Positions 1-7,907 are shown, counted from the stretch's first letter. The stretch is 64,000 nucleotides of DNA from Mycobacterium lentiflavum (GCF_022374895.2 NZ_CP092423.2:4278001-4342000); one strand, 5' to 3'. The notes: a model not told the origin generated them from the sequence alone. A program made the numbers and translations.

Positions 1-52
1 GTTCGTAGTAGTGGTTGTCGACATCAATCGCCTTGTAGCTCAAGCTATGCAT
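1..52 (-). CDS. Amidohydrolase family protein, N-terminal fragment cut by the window edge
   Basis: Seventeen codons are visible, starting at an ATG at 50-52 behind a GGAAGG ribosome site. They read MHSLSYKAIDVDNHYYE. The Asp-x-Asp-x-His pattern shortly after the start is typical of TIM-barrel metal-dependent amidohydrolases of actinobacteria. The stop codon of the upstream crotonase lies only 18 bases away on the same strand, so the two are probably co-transcribed. The rest of the gene lies outside the window, so substrate and full domain content cannot be judged. Confidence 0.7.
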   Translation of the reverse strand, partial: MHSLSYKAIDVDNHYYE

Positions 53-70
53 GACCTTCCTTCCCGGGAA

Positions 71-928
71 CTACGCGTCTGTTGGGCTCAGCGAAGGAAA
101 CTTCGGGGGCCGCTTCTCGAGGAAACTCGTGATTCCTTCGATGACGTCCGGCCGCGACATCGCCTCGTGCACCAAGACTTCGGAACGGGCATTCGCGTCC
201 ACGACGTCGCGGATGTCGTCGCCGTAGACCTGCCGTTTGATAACGGCCATCGATGCCGGTGAACAGTGCTCGGCCATGTCCTCGGCGTACTGCACAGCCC
301 GCTTCATCAGGTCGTCGGCCGCCACGACCTCTTTGACCAGACCCAGCTCGGCGGCCTCCTCGGCAAGAAAGGTACGCGCACTCAGCAACAGATCGAGCGC
401 GATTCCCATGCTGGTCAGGCGCGGCAGAATCCAGGAGATGCCGAATTCGGCGATCAGTCCCCGGCGAGCGAACACGGCGCCGAATTTGGCCCCGGCAGCG
501 GCGAACCGCACGTCGCACATCAGCGCCTGGGTCAGACCGATGCCGACACAGGCACCGTTGATGGCCGCGATGACGGGCTTACGCAGCGTGGTCACAAAGT
601 GCGGCGGTCGTTCACCAACCAATTCGGCCAGGTTCGTCTCACCGGCCTTCTCCATCGATTCGCCGACCTTGGTCGCCTCGCTCGGCGCGCCCAGATAGGC
701 GCCGGCGCAGAACCCTCTGCCCCGACCGGTCAGCACTGTCGCCCTGATCGCGGGGTCGGATTCGGCGCGGTCGACGGCGGCATAGAACCCGGCCGCAATG
801 TCAGGACCCCACGCGTTGAGGCGGTCCGGCCGATTGAACGTCAGGATGGCGACGCCGCTGTCAGTGGTCTCGTACAACACCGCGTCGTCGGCTTGAGAGT
901 CCTGGGAGGCGCCGTTGCTTGCGGACAT
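71..928 (-). CDS. Crotonase (enoyl-CoA hydratase/isomerase) family protein, atypical active site
   Basis: This 285-residue crotonase-fold protein has the oxyanion-hole strand FCAGAYLG and the AAINGACVGIG segment, so it should act on an acyl-CoA thioester. ATG 928 is preferred to the longer reading to 985 because GAGGAGG lies at 942-948. Aligned by eye on rat enoyl-CoA hydratase, the positions of Glu144 and Glu164 are Thr and Phe. A Glu further on, in GLIAEFGISW, is the likelier acid/base. Isomerase, hydrolase or lyase activity is therefore more plausible than simple hydration. It precedes an amidohydrolase and has a palindromic putative operator about 50 bp upstream. Confidence 0.9.
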   Translation of the reverse strand: MSASNGASQDSQADDAVLYETTDSGVAILTFNRPDRLNAWGPDIAAGFYAAVDRAESDPAIRATVLTGRGRGFCAGAYLGAPSEATKVGESMEKAGETNLAELVGERPPHFVTTLRKPVIAAINGACVGIGLTQALMCDVRFAAAGAKFGAVFARRGLIAEFGISWILPRLTSMGIALDLLLSARTFLAEEAAELGLVKEVVAADDLMKRAVQYAEDMAEHCSPASMAVIKRQVYGDDIRDVVDANARSEVLVHEAMSRPDVIEGITSFLEKRPPKFPSLSPTDA

Positions 929-977
929 CTTCCGCGGCACCTCCTCATGGGCTTGACGACGGATTTCAGTGGGCTTT

Positions 978-1004
978 GTACCCATACTGTATACCTATCG
1001 GTAC
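978..1004. promoter_or_regulatory. Putative operator A (inverted repeat) upstream of the crotonase at 71-928
   Basis: The arms GTACCCATA (978-986) and TATCGGTAC (996-1004) match at 8 of 9 positions around a 9-bp spacer. The stretch 985-1000 reads TACTGTATACCTATCG. A nearly identical string occurs in the promoter of the tetR gene (3499-3515, minus strand) and a looser version at 6231-6252. I infer a binding site for the TetR regulator encoded at 3679. The rest of 929-1221 shows nothing I can assign. Confidence 0.5.
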
Positions 1005-1221
1005 CGCATTCCACAACTATCCCTGCGGTCCCGCGAACCCACGCCAAACAGCGGATTCGCGATGGGCGATCACGGTCCGGAAGGTCGCGGAGAGCGGGTC
1101 CGCGGAGGCGACGGGAAGCCGAAATCTTCGGCAACAAAGCGCACCGCGTTGTTTGGGATCGCGACTCGCCGGGTTACCGGCACGGAAGGACGTGAACATC
1201 TGGCAGCTAGGGGGACCAGTC

Positions 1222-1503
1222 GTGAAATCGACGATCAGGGCGGTCGTGCATCGGTTGAAGCAGGCGCGGTCCGCGCTGTTGAAGGTCGAAGCGGCGTGGG
1301 CGGGCACGCAATTCCTGCTTGGGTTGGGGCCGCTGGGCGTGCTGATCGCGCTCGTCTTGTGGGCACGACGGCGCCGAAACAACAACGAGCCGGCGCAGCC
1401 GGACACCCGAGCGCCGAACGCCACGGACGCCGAAGTCGAAGCCGACGGCAACGTACCGGTCACCGCGGCTTCGGCAGCTGCCGGAGATGGGCTGGCGCAC
1501 TGA
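1222..1503 (+). CDS. Small single-pass membrane protein, function unknown
   Basis: A 93-residue protein starts at GTG 1222; an in-frame GTG at 1192 behind GGAAGGA is an alternative. A basic, amphipathic N-terminal part of about 30 residues precedes one hydrophobic segment (FLLGLGPLGVLIALVLW) that ends in a run of Arg. The last 50 residues are Ala/Glu/Asp-rich and look disordered. The charge pattern suggests the C-terminus stays in the cytoplasm. It lies about 100 bp before a CsbD-like gene on the same strand. I do not recognise a named family. Confidence 0.65.
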   Translation: MKSTIRAVVHRLKQARSALLKVEAAWAGTQFLLGLGPLGVLIALVLWARRRRNNNEPAQPDTRAPNATDAEVEADGNVPVTAASAAAGDGLAH

Positions 1504-1601
1504 CACTGTGGCGAGTGCCACGTACCGACAGTGTTTTCGCCCGTCCGGCGGTTGGGAAGAGGAAGTAATGGCACCCACTAGGCAGGAGGAGGGAATCGCC
1601 A

Positions 1602-1820
1602 ATGGTTGACGTCATCAGGGGCGTCGTGGAAGACGTTGTCGGCAAGGCCAAGGAGGTAGTCGGTACGGTCGCGGGTCGCAACGACTGGATCACGGAAGGC
1701 CAGGCGCAGCAAGACAAAGCAGAAGCGCTGCGCAATGCCTCGAAGAAGGCGGCTGAGGCCGACAAGGCGCGCGCCGAAGCGAAAGTTCACAAGGCGCGTC
1801 AACGCGCCGAACAGAACTAG
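1602..1820 (+). CDS. CsbD-like stress-associated small protein
   Basis: The 72-residue product is highly charged, Lys/Ala/Glu-rich and almost entirely helix-compatible. It begins MVDVIRGVVEDVVGKAKEVV, and a GKAKEVVGTVAG-type stretch is characteristic of the CsbD family, small cytoplasmic proteins linked to general stress in many bacteria. A very strong AGGAGGAGGG ribosome site lies just upstream. No enzymatic motif is present. A strong hairpin terminator follows within 20 bp of the stop. Biochemical function is unknown for the family. Confidence 0.8.
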   Translation: MVDVIRGVVEDVVGKAKEVVGTVAGRNDWITEGQAQQDKAEALRNASKKAAEADKARAEAKVHKARQRAEQN

Positions 1821-1837
1821 CCAACGTCCGCGTTCGC

Positions 1838-1870
1838 AAGGCCCGGTCACCCCCTCGGTGGCCGGGCCTT
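1838..1870. terminator. Stem-loop terminator between the convergent csbD-like and DHDPS-like genes
   Basis: A 14-bp stem with one G-T pair (AAGGCCCGGTCACC against GGTGGCCGGGCCTT) encloses a 5-base loop. It sits between the ends of two convergent genes, so it can serve both. There is no T-run, which is usual for mycobacterial terminators. Confidence 0.8.
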
Positions 1871-1910
1871 CGCATGGGCTTGGGGCACAACGGCTTTAGG
1901 CGCTCGGTTG

Positions 1911-2915
1911 TTAGTTGATCAGCCCGAGCTTGCGATACGCCGTCTCCATTTGGGCTTTGGCCCCGGGCGGCAGCTCGGCCTGCGGAGGCCGGGAATGCGG
2001 ATAGGAGCCTATCGGCAGGCCCAATAGCGAAGCGGCGTACTTGAACGCCCCTCCCCAGTGGGTGAAGTAGTCCGATCGTCCCGGATAGCAGGTCCACCAC
2101 GGACCAATGTCGAGATCGAACTGGTCCAGACCGGACTCGCGGCCGTAATCCATTGCTTCGAGCAGCTTGTCGGACATCACCAGATCCCAATACTCGGAAA
2201 ACAGTCGCCGCTGTGGGGTCTCGAACAGGTATCCGGCGGTACCCAATTGAGCCGGGCAGACGATTCCGTCGCGCAGCCATCCGGCCCGATACACCGTCTT
2301 GTCGCATTCCCACACCGCCAGACCGGGCGCCAGTTCATGCAGCATCCTGCTGGCCGACGGTCGGAACGCGCCCTCCTTGGTGGCGCACACCGCGGGCACC
2401 TCGGCGTAAATGCGGGCGCTCTCGGCCGGGCTCAACACATAACCCGAGGACGGGGAATTGAACATGCCTAACGCGATATCCGTGCGGGCCGCAACGTATT
2501 TGAAGAAGCGCAGCACGCCCTCGCCGCCGTGTGCCTCCATCATCGGTGTTTGAATGTAGACGATGTCCGCGCCCGCCTCCTGGGCGTGCAGCGTCAAATC
2601 CAGACAGTCCTTCGCCGACATGGCCGCGGTGCAGGACTGCACCACCACATCGGGATTGATGCGACGCGCCTCCTCGATCGCCACTTCCAGCAGGCGCTTG
2701 CGCTCGCCGTTGGTCAGCGACCAGAACTCGGAAAGTCCGCTGGTGCACCACAACATCGGGTGCCCGAGATCACCGACGCAGTACCGCACCAGCGTCCGGT
2801 AGGCATCCCAATCGATGTCGTCGCCGTCGGGACCGCAAAACGGCGTGTAGAGGGAGTCTCCGATTCCCCGCAACGCTCCGCGCGCCCAGGTGCGCGCCTC
2901 AGTAGCTGTTGCCAC
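1911..2915 (-). CDS. Dihydrodipicolinate synthase/N-acetylneuraminate lyase superfamily protein
   Basis: A 334-residue (beta/alpha)8 aldolase-type protein. GTG 2915 is chosen because AAAGGAG lies 7 bp upstream; the reading could extend to 3080 but that part is not protein-like. The Schiff-base lysine is recognisable in VCATKEGAF, and the substrate-carboxylate loop appears as CTSGLSEFW. Where DapA has the catalytic Tyr (YNVP) this protein has FNSP, so the proton relay is changed. A lysine-pathway role is unlikely because it sits among crotonases and acyl-CoA synthetases. Retro-aldol or hydratase-aldolase chemistry on a keto-acid is a reasonable inference only. The fragmentary SDR lies immediately upstream on the same strand. 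Confidence 0.85.
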   Translation of the reverse strand: MATATEARTWARGALRGIGDSLYTPFCGPDGDDIDWDAYRTLVRYCVGDLGHPMLWCTSGLSEFWSLTNGERKRLLEVAIEEARRINPDVVVQSCTAAMSAKDCLDLTLHAQEAGADIVYIQTPMMEAHGGEGVLRFFKYVAARTDIALGMFNSPSSGYVLSPAESARIYAEVPAVCATKEGAFRPSASRMLHELAPGLAVWECDKTVYRAGWLRDGIVCPAQLGTAGYLFETPQRRLFSEYWDLVMSDKLLEAMDYGRESGLDQFDLDIGPWWTCYPGRSDYFTHWGGAFKYAASLLGLPIGSYPHSRPPQAELPPGAKAQMETAYRKLGLIN

Positions 2916-2949
2916 GATCCACTCCTTTTGTCGGACAAGCGATTTGAGT

Positions 2950-3411
2950 TCAGGTGAAGTCGCAACCACCGTCGACGTTGACCTTGACGTTGGCGCTGGT
3001 AGGAGTTGCGCCGGATGCGAGAAATGCGACGACGGGCACACGGCGCAGCATTCCCATCGCGCCGTCTTCGACGGCCGCACGCCACTGGTCGTCGGTCAGA
3101 TCTTCCAAGCCGCCCGGCGCTCCCGGCCCGACCGTATTGATCAGAACGTTGAGTTCGCCGTTGCATCGGGCGCACATCGCGGCGAATACCTTGTCGACCT
3201 CCGCGGCGTCACCGATGTCGACCGCAAACCCAACGGCGTCCGGACTGCCGTGTTCAGTGAGATCCGCCACTGCGCTGTCGATGCGGGCTTGAGTTCGACC
3301 GACCAGCGCCACCCGGGCGCCGTCGGAGGCCAGGCAACGGGACGCGGCCAATCCCGTGCCCCGGCTACCATCGACAACTACTGCTGTCGCATTCGCCAGA
3401 CCTAGATCCAT
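2950..3411 (-). pseudogene. Short-chain dehydrogenase with the catalytic middle missing (in-frame internal deletion)
   Basis: The 153-residue reading keeps the SDR beginning (nucleotide-binding strand with an atypical DGSRGTG in place of TGxxxGxG, then a strand similar to NTVG in place of NNAG) and the SDR ending (VAFLASGATPTSANVKVNVDGG). Normal classical SDRs have about 250 residues. About 100 residues that should carry the Ser, Tyr and Lys catalytic residues are absent: the sequence jumps from the helix WRAAVEDGAMGML straight to the C-terminal VAFLAS segment. The frame is intact, so a stable non-catalytic protein cannot be excluded. It sits between the DHDPS-like gene and the tetR promoter. 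Confidence 0.75.
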
Positions 3412-3480
3412 GGCGATTTCCGCGGCTCGTGCGCTGCGGCAGCCGATGGCTTGCGTCCGGTCATCTTTGCCGTCCAGCCT

Positions 3481-3516
3481 TGTATACCAAAAAGCCTACG
3501 ATAGGTATTACAGTAG
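3481..3516. promoter_or_regulatory. Putative operator B in the divergent SDR-remnant/tetR promoter
   Basis: On the minus strand 3515-3499 reads TACTGTAATACCTATCG, matching operator A (TACTGTATACCTATCG) apart from one extra base. On the plus strand it forms an inverted repeat, TACC ... GGTA, between 3485 and 3507. The 3412-3678 gap holds this element and no convincing gene. A location upstream of tetR fits autoregulation, which is common in the family. Confidence 0.5.
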
Positions 3517-3678
3517 CAGATGGAAAAGCGCACGAGAGCCCGGTTGACGGTCATACCCGAATGGCGACACGCCTACATATACGCAGGTGGGAGTACATCT
3601 GCGGAGTAGATTTGGTGCAATCGGTGGCACGGTTTCCAGACCGTACGCGCAGGATACAGTTTGATGGAGGTGCCCGTA

Positions 3679-4464
3679 GTGGCAAAGCAAGCAACCGCTG
3701 ATAAGCGTCAACGACGCGAACGCGGGTCCATCAACCCCGACGACATCATCAGCGGCGCATTCGAACTCGCCGAGCAAGTCTCAATCGACAACTTGAGCAT
3801 GCCGCTGCTCGGCAAACACCTCGGCGTGGGAGTTACCAGCATCTACTGGTATTTCCGCAAGAAGGACGACTTGCTCAACGCGATGACCGACCGCGCATTG
3901 AGCAAATACGTGTTCGCCACGCCCTATGTCGAAGCCAGCGATTGGCGCGAAACCCTGCGTAACCATGCGCGCTCAATGCGTAAGACGTTTATGGGCAACC
4001 CAATTCTGTGCGACCTGATTTTGATTCGCGCGGCGCTGAGCCCCAAGGCGGCCCGACTGGGCGCCCTCGAGATGGAAAAGGCGATCTCCAATCTGGTCGA
4101 GGCCGGTCTCACGCCCGAAGACGCCTTCGATACCTATTCGGCGGTTTCGGTACACGTCCGCGGCTCGGTAGTACTGCAGCGGCTCTACGAAAAGAACCAG
4201 TCCTCCGACGTCGGCCCGCGCGCCATCGAGGACGCCGTCGCGATCGACCCCGAAAAGACTCCGCTGCTCGCCCAGGTAAGCCGGATAGGTCACCGGATCG
4301 GGGCGCCCGATGAAACCAATTTCGAGTACGGCCTCACCTGCATCCTCGACCACGCCAACCGGTTGATCGACGAGGGGTCAAAAGCCGCCAAGTCGACCGC
4401 ATCGCGGCCGCGCAAGGCGACGAAGTCCGCCTCTCCGCGTGCCCGGGCAACTGCCGACCGCTAG
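3679..4464 (+). CDS. TetR/AcrR family transcriptional regulator
   Basis: This 261-residue protein begins with a basic stretch followed by a TetR helix-turn-helix at about residues 25-70. The recognition part reads LGVGVTSIYWYFRKKDDLL, a textbook TetR signature. The remainder is all-helical, with an Ala/Lys-rich tail of about 30 residues. GTG 3679 is preferred because GGAGG sits 8 bp upstream. It is flanked by CoA-ester genes on both sides and by three related palindromes in nearby divergent promoters. It is probably a local repressor responding to an acyl-CoA; this is inference from position. Confidence 0.92.
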   Translation: MAKQATADKRQRRERGSINPDDIISGAFELAEQVSIDNLSMPLLGKHLGVGVTSIYWYFRKKDDLLNAMTDRALSKYVFATPYVEASDWRETLRNHARSMRKTFMGNPILCDLILIRAALSPKAARLGALEMEKAISNLVEAGLTPEDAFDTYSAVSVHVRGSVVLQRLYEKNQSSDVGPRAIEDAVAIDPEKTPLLAQVSRIGHRIGAPDETNFEYGLTCILDHANRLIDEGSKAAKSTASRPRKATKSASPRARATADR

Positions 4465-4479
4465 GCGCGAATTCCGTTA

Positions 4480-5370
4480 TTAGGCTTCGGGTTCCGGCAC
4501 ATGGAAGTGCTCGTCGCGTAGCCGGAACGCTTCCTTGGTGCCGTGCTGGGCGCGGGTTTTGACGAAGTTGAATTCGTCCGGCCCGAATTGCAGGTTGGTG
4601 CCGTAGGCGTGGAACAGATAGCTTGCGACTTCCTCACCGTTGTACGCCTGGGACTGCTCGACGAGGCGGAAGGCTTCCTTGGCGATCACAACTCCGTCGG
4701 CGGGCATCTTCGCGGCCTTCTCCGCCCAATACCGGGCGCGTGCGGTCACCGCGCCGGGATCGCATGTGTCGGTGAATATTCCGAGATGCTCGAGCTCGAC
4801 CGCTTCGATCACGTCACCGGTCAATAGCAGGCGGCGGGCCAGGACCGGCCCCAACCGGTGGAAGAACATGTGCAAGCTGCCCAGCGCGGGTCCCAGGAAG
4901 CGCGTCGCCGGCATGCCGATCTTCGTGTCGCGCGCGATCACCGAGATGTCGGTCATCAGCGCCATCTCGAAGCCACCGCCCAACGCGTAGCCGGAGATCT
5001 CTCCCACCGTCACCTTCGGGAAGCCCATGAAGTTGTGGTAGAAGCTAAACGACTTGCGGTCCACCGCAAGTCGCCTACGCTGACTGGGCCGGCGCTTGGC
5101 CGCGGCCTCGTCGGGCGCCTTGGACTTGTCGCCATACCAGCCGTATGCGTTGTTCATGTCTGCCCCGGTGGAGAAGACTCCCTGCGCTCCGCGCAGCAAC
5201 ACCACGGTCAAATCGTCGTCGTCGGCCACCTGATCCAGGCAGCGGCCGACGGCTTCGCGCATGGTGGCGTCATAGGAGTTGCGCTGCTTGGGATTGTTCA
5301 GTGTGATCGTCGCGATCCGCTTGCCGGGATCGACCTCGAAAAGCACGCGATCGTCGTGCGGGGCGGTCAT
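4480..5370 (-). CDS. Crotonase family protein with an Arg/Lys-rich insertion
   Basis: A 296-residue crotonase. The oxyanion-hole motif is FSTGADM, and GGGFEMALMTD keeps the residue equivalent to Glu144 of enoyl-CoA hydratase. The Glu164 position is Ala (GMPATRF). A charged insertion around residues 80-105 (DKSKAPDEAAAKRRPSQRRR) is not usual in the family and may shape the substrate pocket or an oligomer contact. The start ATG overlaps the stop of the upstream thioesterase gene (ATGA), so the two are translationally coupled. Hydration activity with one Glu is doubtful; decarboxylase or hydrolase chemistry is possible. Confidence 0.9.
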   Translation of the reverse strand: MTAPHDDRVLFEVDPGKRIATITLNNPKQRNSYDATMREAVGRCLDQVADDDDLTVVLLRGAQGVFSTGADMNNAYGWYGDKSKAPDEAAAKRRPSQRRRLAVDRKSFSFYHNFMGFPKVTVGEISGYALGGGFEMALMTDISVIARDTKIGMPATRFLGPALGSLHMFFHRLGPVLARRLLLTGDVIEAVELEHLGIFTDTCDPGAVTARARYWAEKAAKMPADGVVIAKEAFRLVEQSQAYNGEEVASYLFHAYGTNLQFGPDEFNFVKTRAQHGTKEAFRLRDEHFHVPEPEA

Positions 5371-6044
5371 GTCGCGGATTCCTTTCGCCGCCTGCCGAAT
5401 CTGTAGCCGGTCAGCTTGTCCGGTTGCGACGCCAGGGTGTTGACCTGGCCACTGCACAGCACATCGTCGCCGAGCAGCAGCCGTGCGGTCGACTCGATTC
5501 CCCGCTCGACCTGCGACCGGGCGATGTCGAACCGCAGCTCGGTCAGCAGCGGCGTCGGCCGCCGGAAGCTCACGTGCAGCGATCGCGTCTTGCCGGACAG
5601 TCCCATGACGCAACTGTGGTGCTGGATCACGCAGTCGAAGAACACCGACAGAAAGCCGCCGTGCACCAGTCCCGGCGGCCCTTCGTAGACGACCGGGAAA
5701 GAAACGCGACCCTCGGCGTTGTCGGCGTCGAGGTAGTCGAAGGAGTACTCGGGAAAGGACGGGTTGTAGGCGCCGATGTCGGTGGCGTGGTTGAGATAAA
5801 CCCGCCGCCGATCGTCGTCGACCTCACCGATCCGGGGCGCGTAATCCACCGGCGCGGCGCTGGCGAGCTCGCCTTCCCATTCGACGAACTTCGCCAGCAT
5901 CGCATCGACCGTCGGGTGCGGATGTTCCAGGGAGAGCAGCAGTGAGCTCAGCCGTCGCATCGCGCCGGCGGCCGCCACGGTTTGAGTAAGCGGCATCTCG
6001 CCGAATTTTGCGTCGTCGGCGCGTACCGGTGTCGCTTCGCCCAT
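5367..6044 (-). CDS. Hotdog-fold thioesterase, PaaI type
   Basis: The 225-residue protein carries a C-terminal hotdog domain. GPPGLVHGGFLSVFFD is the typical nucleotide/CoA-facing helix of PaaI-like thioesterases, in which the HGG stretch and the following acidic residue position the catalytic water. About 90 residues precede it and resemble the N-terminal region of mycobacterial acyl-CoA thioesterases. It should hydrolyse an acyl-CoA intermediate of this cluster. Its ATG overlaps the stop of a 33-codon mini-ORF (TAATG), and its own stop overlaps the next crotonase start, so three reading frames are chained. Confidence 0.85.
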   Translation of the reverse strand: MGEATPVRADDAKFGEMPLTQTVAAAGAMRRLSSLLLSLEHPHPTVDAMLAKFVEWEGELASAAPVDYAPRIGEVDDDRRRVYLNHATDIGAYNPSFPEYSFDYLDADNAEGRVSFPVVYEGPPGLVHGGFLSVFFDCVIQHHSCVMGLSGKTRSLHVSFRRPTPLLTELRFDIARSQVERGIESTARLLLGDDVLCSGQVNTLASQPDKLTGYRFGRRRKESAT

Positions 6045-6145
6045 TAACGCCGCTCCTCTTCATCGCTCGGTGCTCCGCAAGCGGGTGGGGGTACCTCCCG
6101 CTTGCGGGGGCGTGCCCCCACTGCATCGTCGTCGGCGCGGCCCAT
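6044..6145 (-). repeat. Interspersed mini-ORF repeat (MIRU-like) serving as leader of the thioesterase gene
   Basis: The element encodes a 33-codon ORF that starts MGRADDDA and ends SDEEERR, with its TAA overlapping the thioesterase ATG. The same opening and closing codons make up the two 53-bp repeats at 41618-41723. Here about 15 extra codons are inserted between them, and the DNA of that part (about 6076-6120) is a GC-rich hairpin. I recall near-identical N-terminal strings on many annotated mycobacterial proteins. The direction and overlapping stop/start codons match descriptions of MIRU elements. A translated leader or a transcript-stability element are both possible. Confidence 0.75.
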
Positions 6146-6213
6146 GCGACCTTCTCCCACCGGGTGTGACCCGGTTGTTCCGTCGGCAGCGTTTCCTTGA
6201 TAACTTATACAGC

Positions 6214-6252
6214 GTACCAATCGTATTGCCTACTGTATGGGTAACCGTATCG
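6214..6252. promoter_or_regulatory. Putative operator C in the thioesterase/crotonase divergent promoter
   Basis: TACCAAT (6215-6221) and ATGGGTA (6237-6243) form an inverted repeat with a 15-bp spacer. The string TACTGTATGGGTAACCGTATCG begins at 6231 and resembles operators A and B, with an insertion. It lies between divergent acyl-CoA genes, as expected for a shared TetR-controlled promoter. It is weaker than A and B. Confidence 0.4.
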
Positions 6253-6274
6253 CTGAGAAAGGCCGGATCCGACG

Positions 6275-7090
6275 GTGAGTCACGACGCCGATGCGGCCGA
6301 CGCCGAGGGGTCGGTGATCCCCCGCCGGGACGGCGCGATTCTGCGGCTGACTCTTGACCGTCCGCAGCGGCGTAATTCGTTGACCCACTTAATGATCGAA
6401 GCTTTGGTTCGCGCGCTGACCGAAGCCGCCACCGACGACTCGCTGCGCGCGATCCACCTGCGCGGCGCCGGGGAAGACTTCTGTTCGGGCGCCGACTGGG
6501 TCGCCACCAACAACGGACAGCGGCCGCGCACCGGGGACCTGGTGCGCCGGATTCCGCACGCCGCACACCGGCTGATCGAGCTGGTACAAACCATCCAGCT
6601 CCCGGTGGTCTGCACCGTTCGGGGCTGGGCGGTGGGTATGGGCTGCAATCTTGCTCTGGCCGCCGACTTCGCCGTGGCGGCCAACGACGCCGTGTTCTGG
6701 GAGCCGTTCATCGAACGGGGATTCAGCCCGGATTCCGGTGCAACCTGGCTGCTGCCCCGCCTGGTTGGGGTGGCGCGGGCCCGGCGCATGCTGCTGCTCG
6801 GCGAGAAGGTGAGCGGAGCCACGGCGGCCGACTGGGGGTTGATCCACCAAGCCGCCGACCCGGCCGACCTCGACGACAGCGTCGAGCAGCTGCTCGTGCG
6901 TCTTGCCGACGGGCCAACCGTCGCGCTCGGGCTGGCCAAGCAAGCCCTCAACTACGGCCAGCACGCGTCGCTGAGCCAGTCCATGACACAGGAGCTGTTC
7001 AACCTGGAACTGTCTTGTCGTACAAGAGATTTTAAAGAAGGCCTGGAAGCCTTTCGGCAACGACGCACGCCGAAATTCGATGGACGCTGA
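6275..7090 (+). CDS. Crotonase (enoyl-CoA hydratase/isomerase) family protein
   Basis: A 271-residue crotonase starting at GTG 6275. FCSGADW is the first oxyanion-hole strand and VRGWAVGMGCNLALAADFAVA the second. The Glu144 and Glu164 positions are Asn and Phe. An Asp further along (GFSPDSGATWLLPRL) corresponds in position to acidic residues used by isomerases of the family, so isomerisation is the best guess. It opens a five-gene run of crotonases and acyl-CoA synthetases whose genes overlap or nearly touch, and follows operator C by about 20 bp. Confidence 0.9.
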   Translation: MSHDADAADAEGSVIPRRDGAILRLTLDRPQRRNSLTHLMIEALVRALTEAATDDSLRAIHLRGAGEDFCSGADWVATNNGQRPRTGDLVRRIPHAAHRLIELVQTIQLPVVCTVRGWAVGMGCNLALAADFAVAANDAVFWEPFIERGFSPDSGATWLLPRLVGVARARRMLLLGEKVSGATAADWGLIHQAADPADLDDSVEQLLVRLADGPTVALGLAKQALNYGQHASLSQSMTQELFNLELSCRTRDFKEGLEAFRQRRTPKFDGR

Positions 7091-7100
7091 AGGGAACACT

Positions 7101-7907
7101 ATGCCTGCGTTCGACACCATCAAATACGAGGTCGACGGGCACACCGCAACGATCACACTCAACCGGCCGGAAGCGCTCAACGCGCTGAGCCCGCACATGG
7201 TCTCCGAGCTGCGGGCCGCCTACCACGAGGCCGAAAACGACGACAACGTCTGGCTAACCATCGTGACGGGCACCGGTCGCGCGTTCTGCAGCGGCGCGGA
7301 CGTCAGGGAGATTCCCGAAGACGGCAAGGTGATTTACGAGCGACCGTATCTGTCGACCTACGACCAATGGGAGGCCCCGCAGGAAGGTACTCCCCCGTTT
7401 CGCACAATGGCCAAGCCCGTGATCACCGCGGTGAACGGAATCTGTTGTGGCGCAGGCATGGATTGGGTCACCACGACCGACATTGTCATCGCATCCGAAC
7501 AGGCGACGTTTTTCGATCCGCACGTCAGCATCGGGCTGGTGGCCGGCCGTGAATTGGTACGGATCTCCCGGGTGCTGCCCCGTACGATCGCCCTGCGAAT
7601 GGCCTTGATGGGCAAGCACGAGCGGATGAGCGCTGGGCGCGCCTACGAGCTGGGATTGATCAGTGAGGTCGTCGAGCACGACCAGCTTTTGGACCGGGCC
7701 CGTGAGATCGCCGATATCGTCAACTCCAATGCACCACTGGCGGTTCGGGGCACCCGCATGGCGATCCTGAAGGGTCTGAACGTGCCGCTGCACGAGGCCG
7801 AGATCATGGCCGAAACCTTCCGCGAGCGGGTGTTGCGCACCGAGGACGCCGCCGAAGGCCCCAAAGCCTTTGTGGAAAAGCGCAAACCAAATTGGCAGTG
7901 CCGTTGA
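7101..7907 (+). CDS. Crotonase family protein of the FFDPHVS subtype
   Basis: The 268-residue product has FCSGADV and the segment ITAVNGICCGAGMDWVTTTD. The usual Glu144 is Asp and Glu164 is His (FFDPHVSIGLVAG). This FFDxHVSxGLV signature is shared with the next gene, so the two are paralogues of a distinct subtype. ATG 7101 is chosen because GAAGGGAA precedes it; an upstream reading from 7080 lies inside the previous gene. Only 10 bp separate it from the previous stop. Exact reaction unknown. Confidence 0.9.
   Translation: MPAFDTIKYEVDGHTATITLNRPEALNALSPHMVSELRAAYHEAENDDNVWLTIVTGTGRAFCSGADVREIPEDGKVIYERPYLSTYDQWEAPQEGTPPFRTMAKPVITAVNGICCGAGMDWVTTTDIVIASEQATFFDPHVSIGLVAGRELVRISRVLPRTIALRMALMGKHERMSAGRAYELGLISEVVEHDQLLDRAREIADIVNSNAPLAVRGTRMAILKGLNVPLHEAEIMAETFRERVLRTEDAAEGPKAFVEKRKPNWQCR

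Noticed and set aside
1568..1609. 13-codon ORF upstream of and overlapping the CsbD-like gene
   Set aside because: It contains the ribosome-binding site of the real gene and has no coding character.
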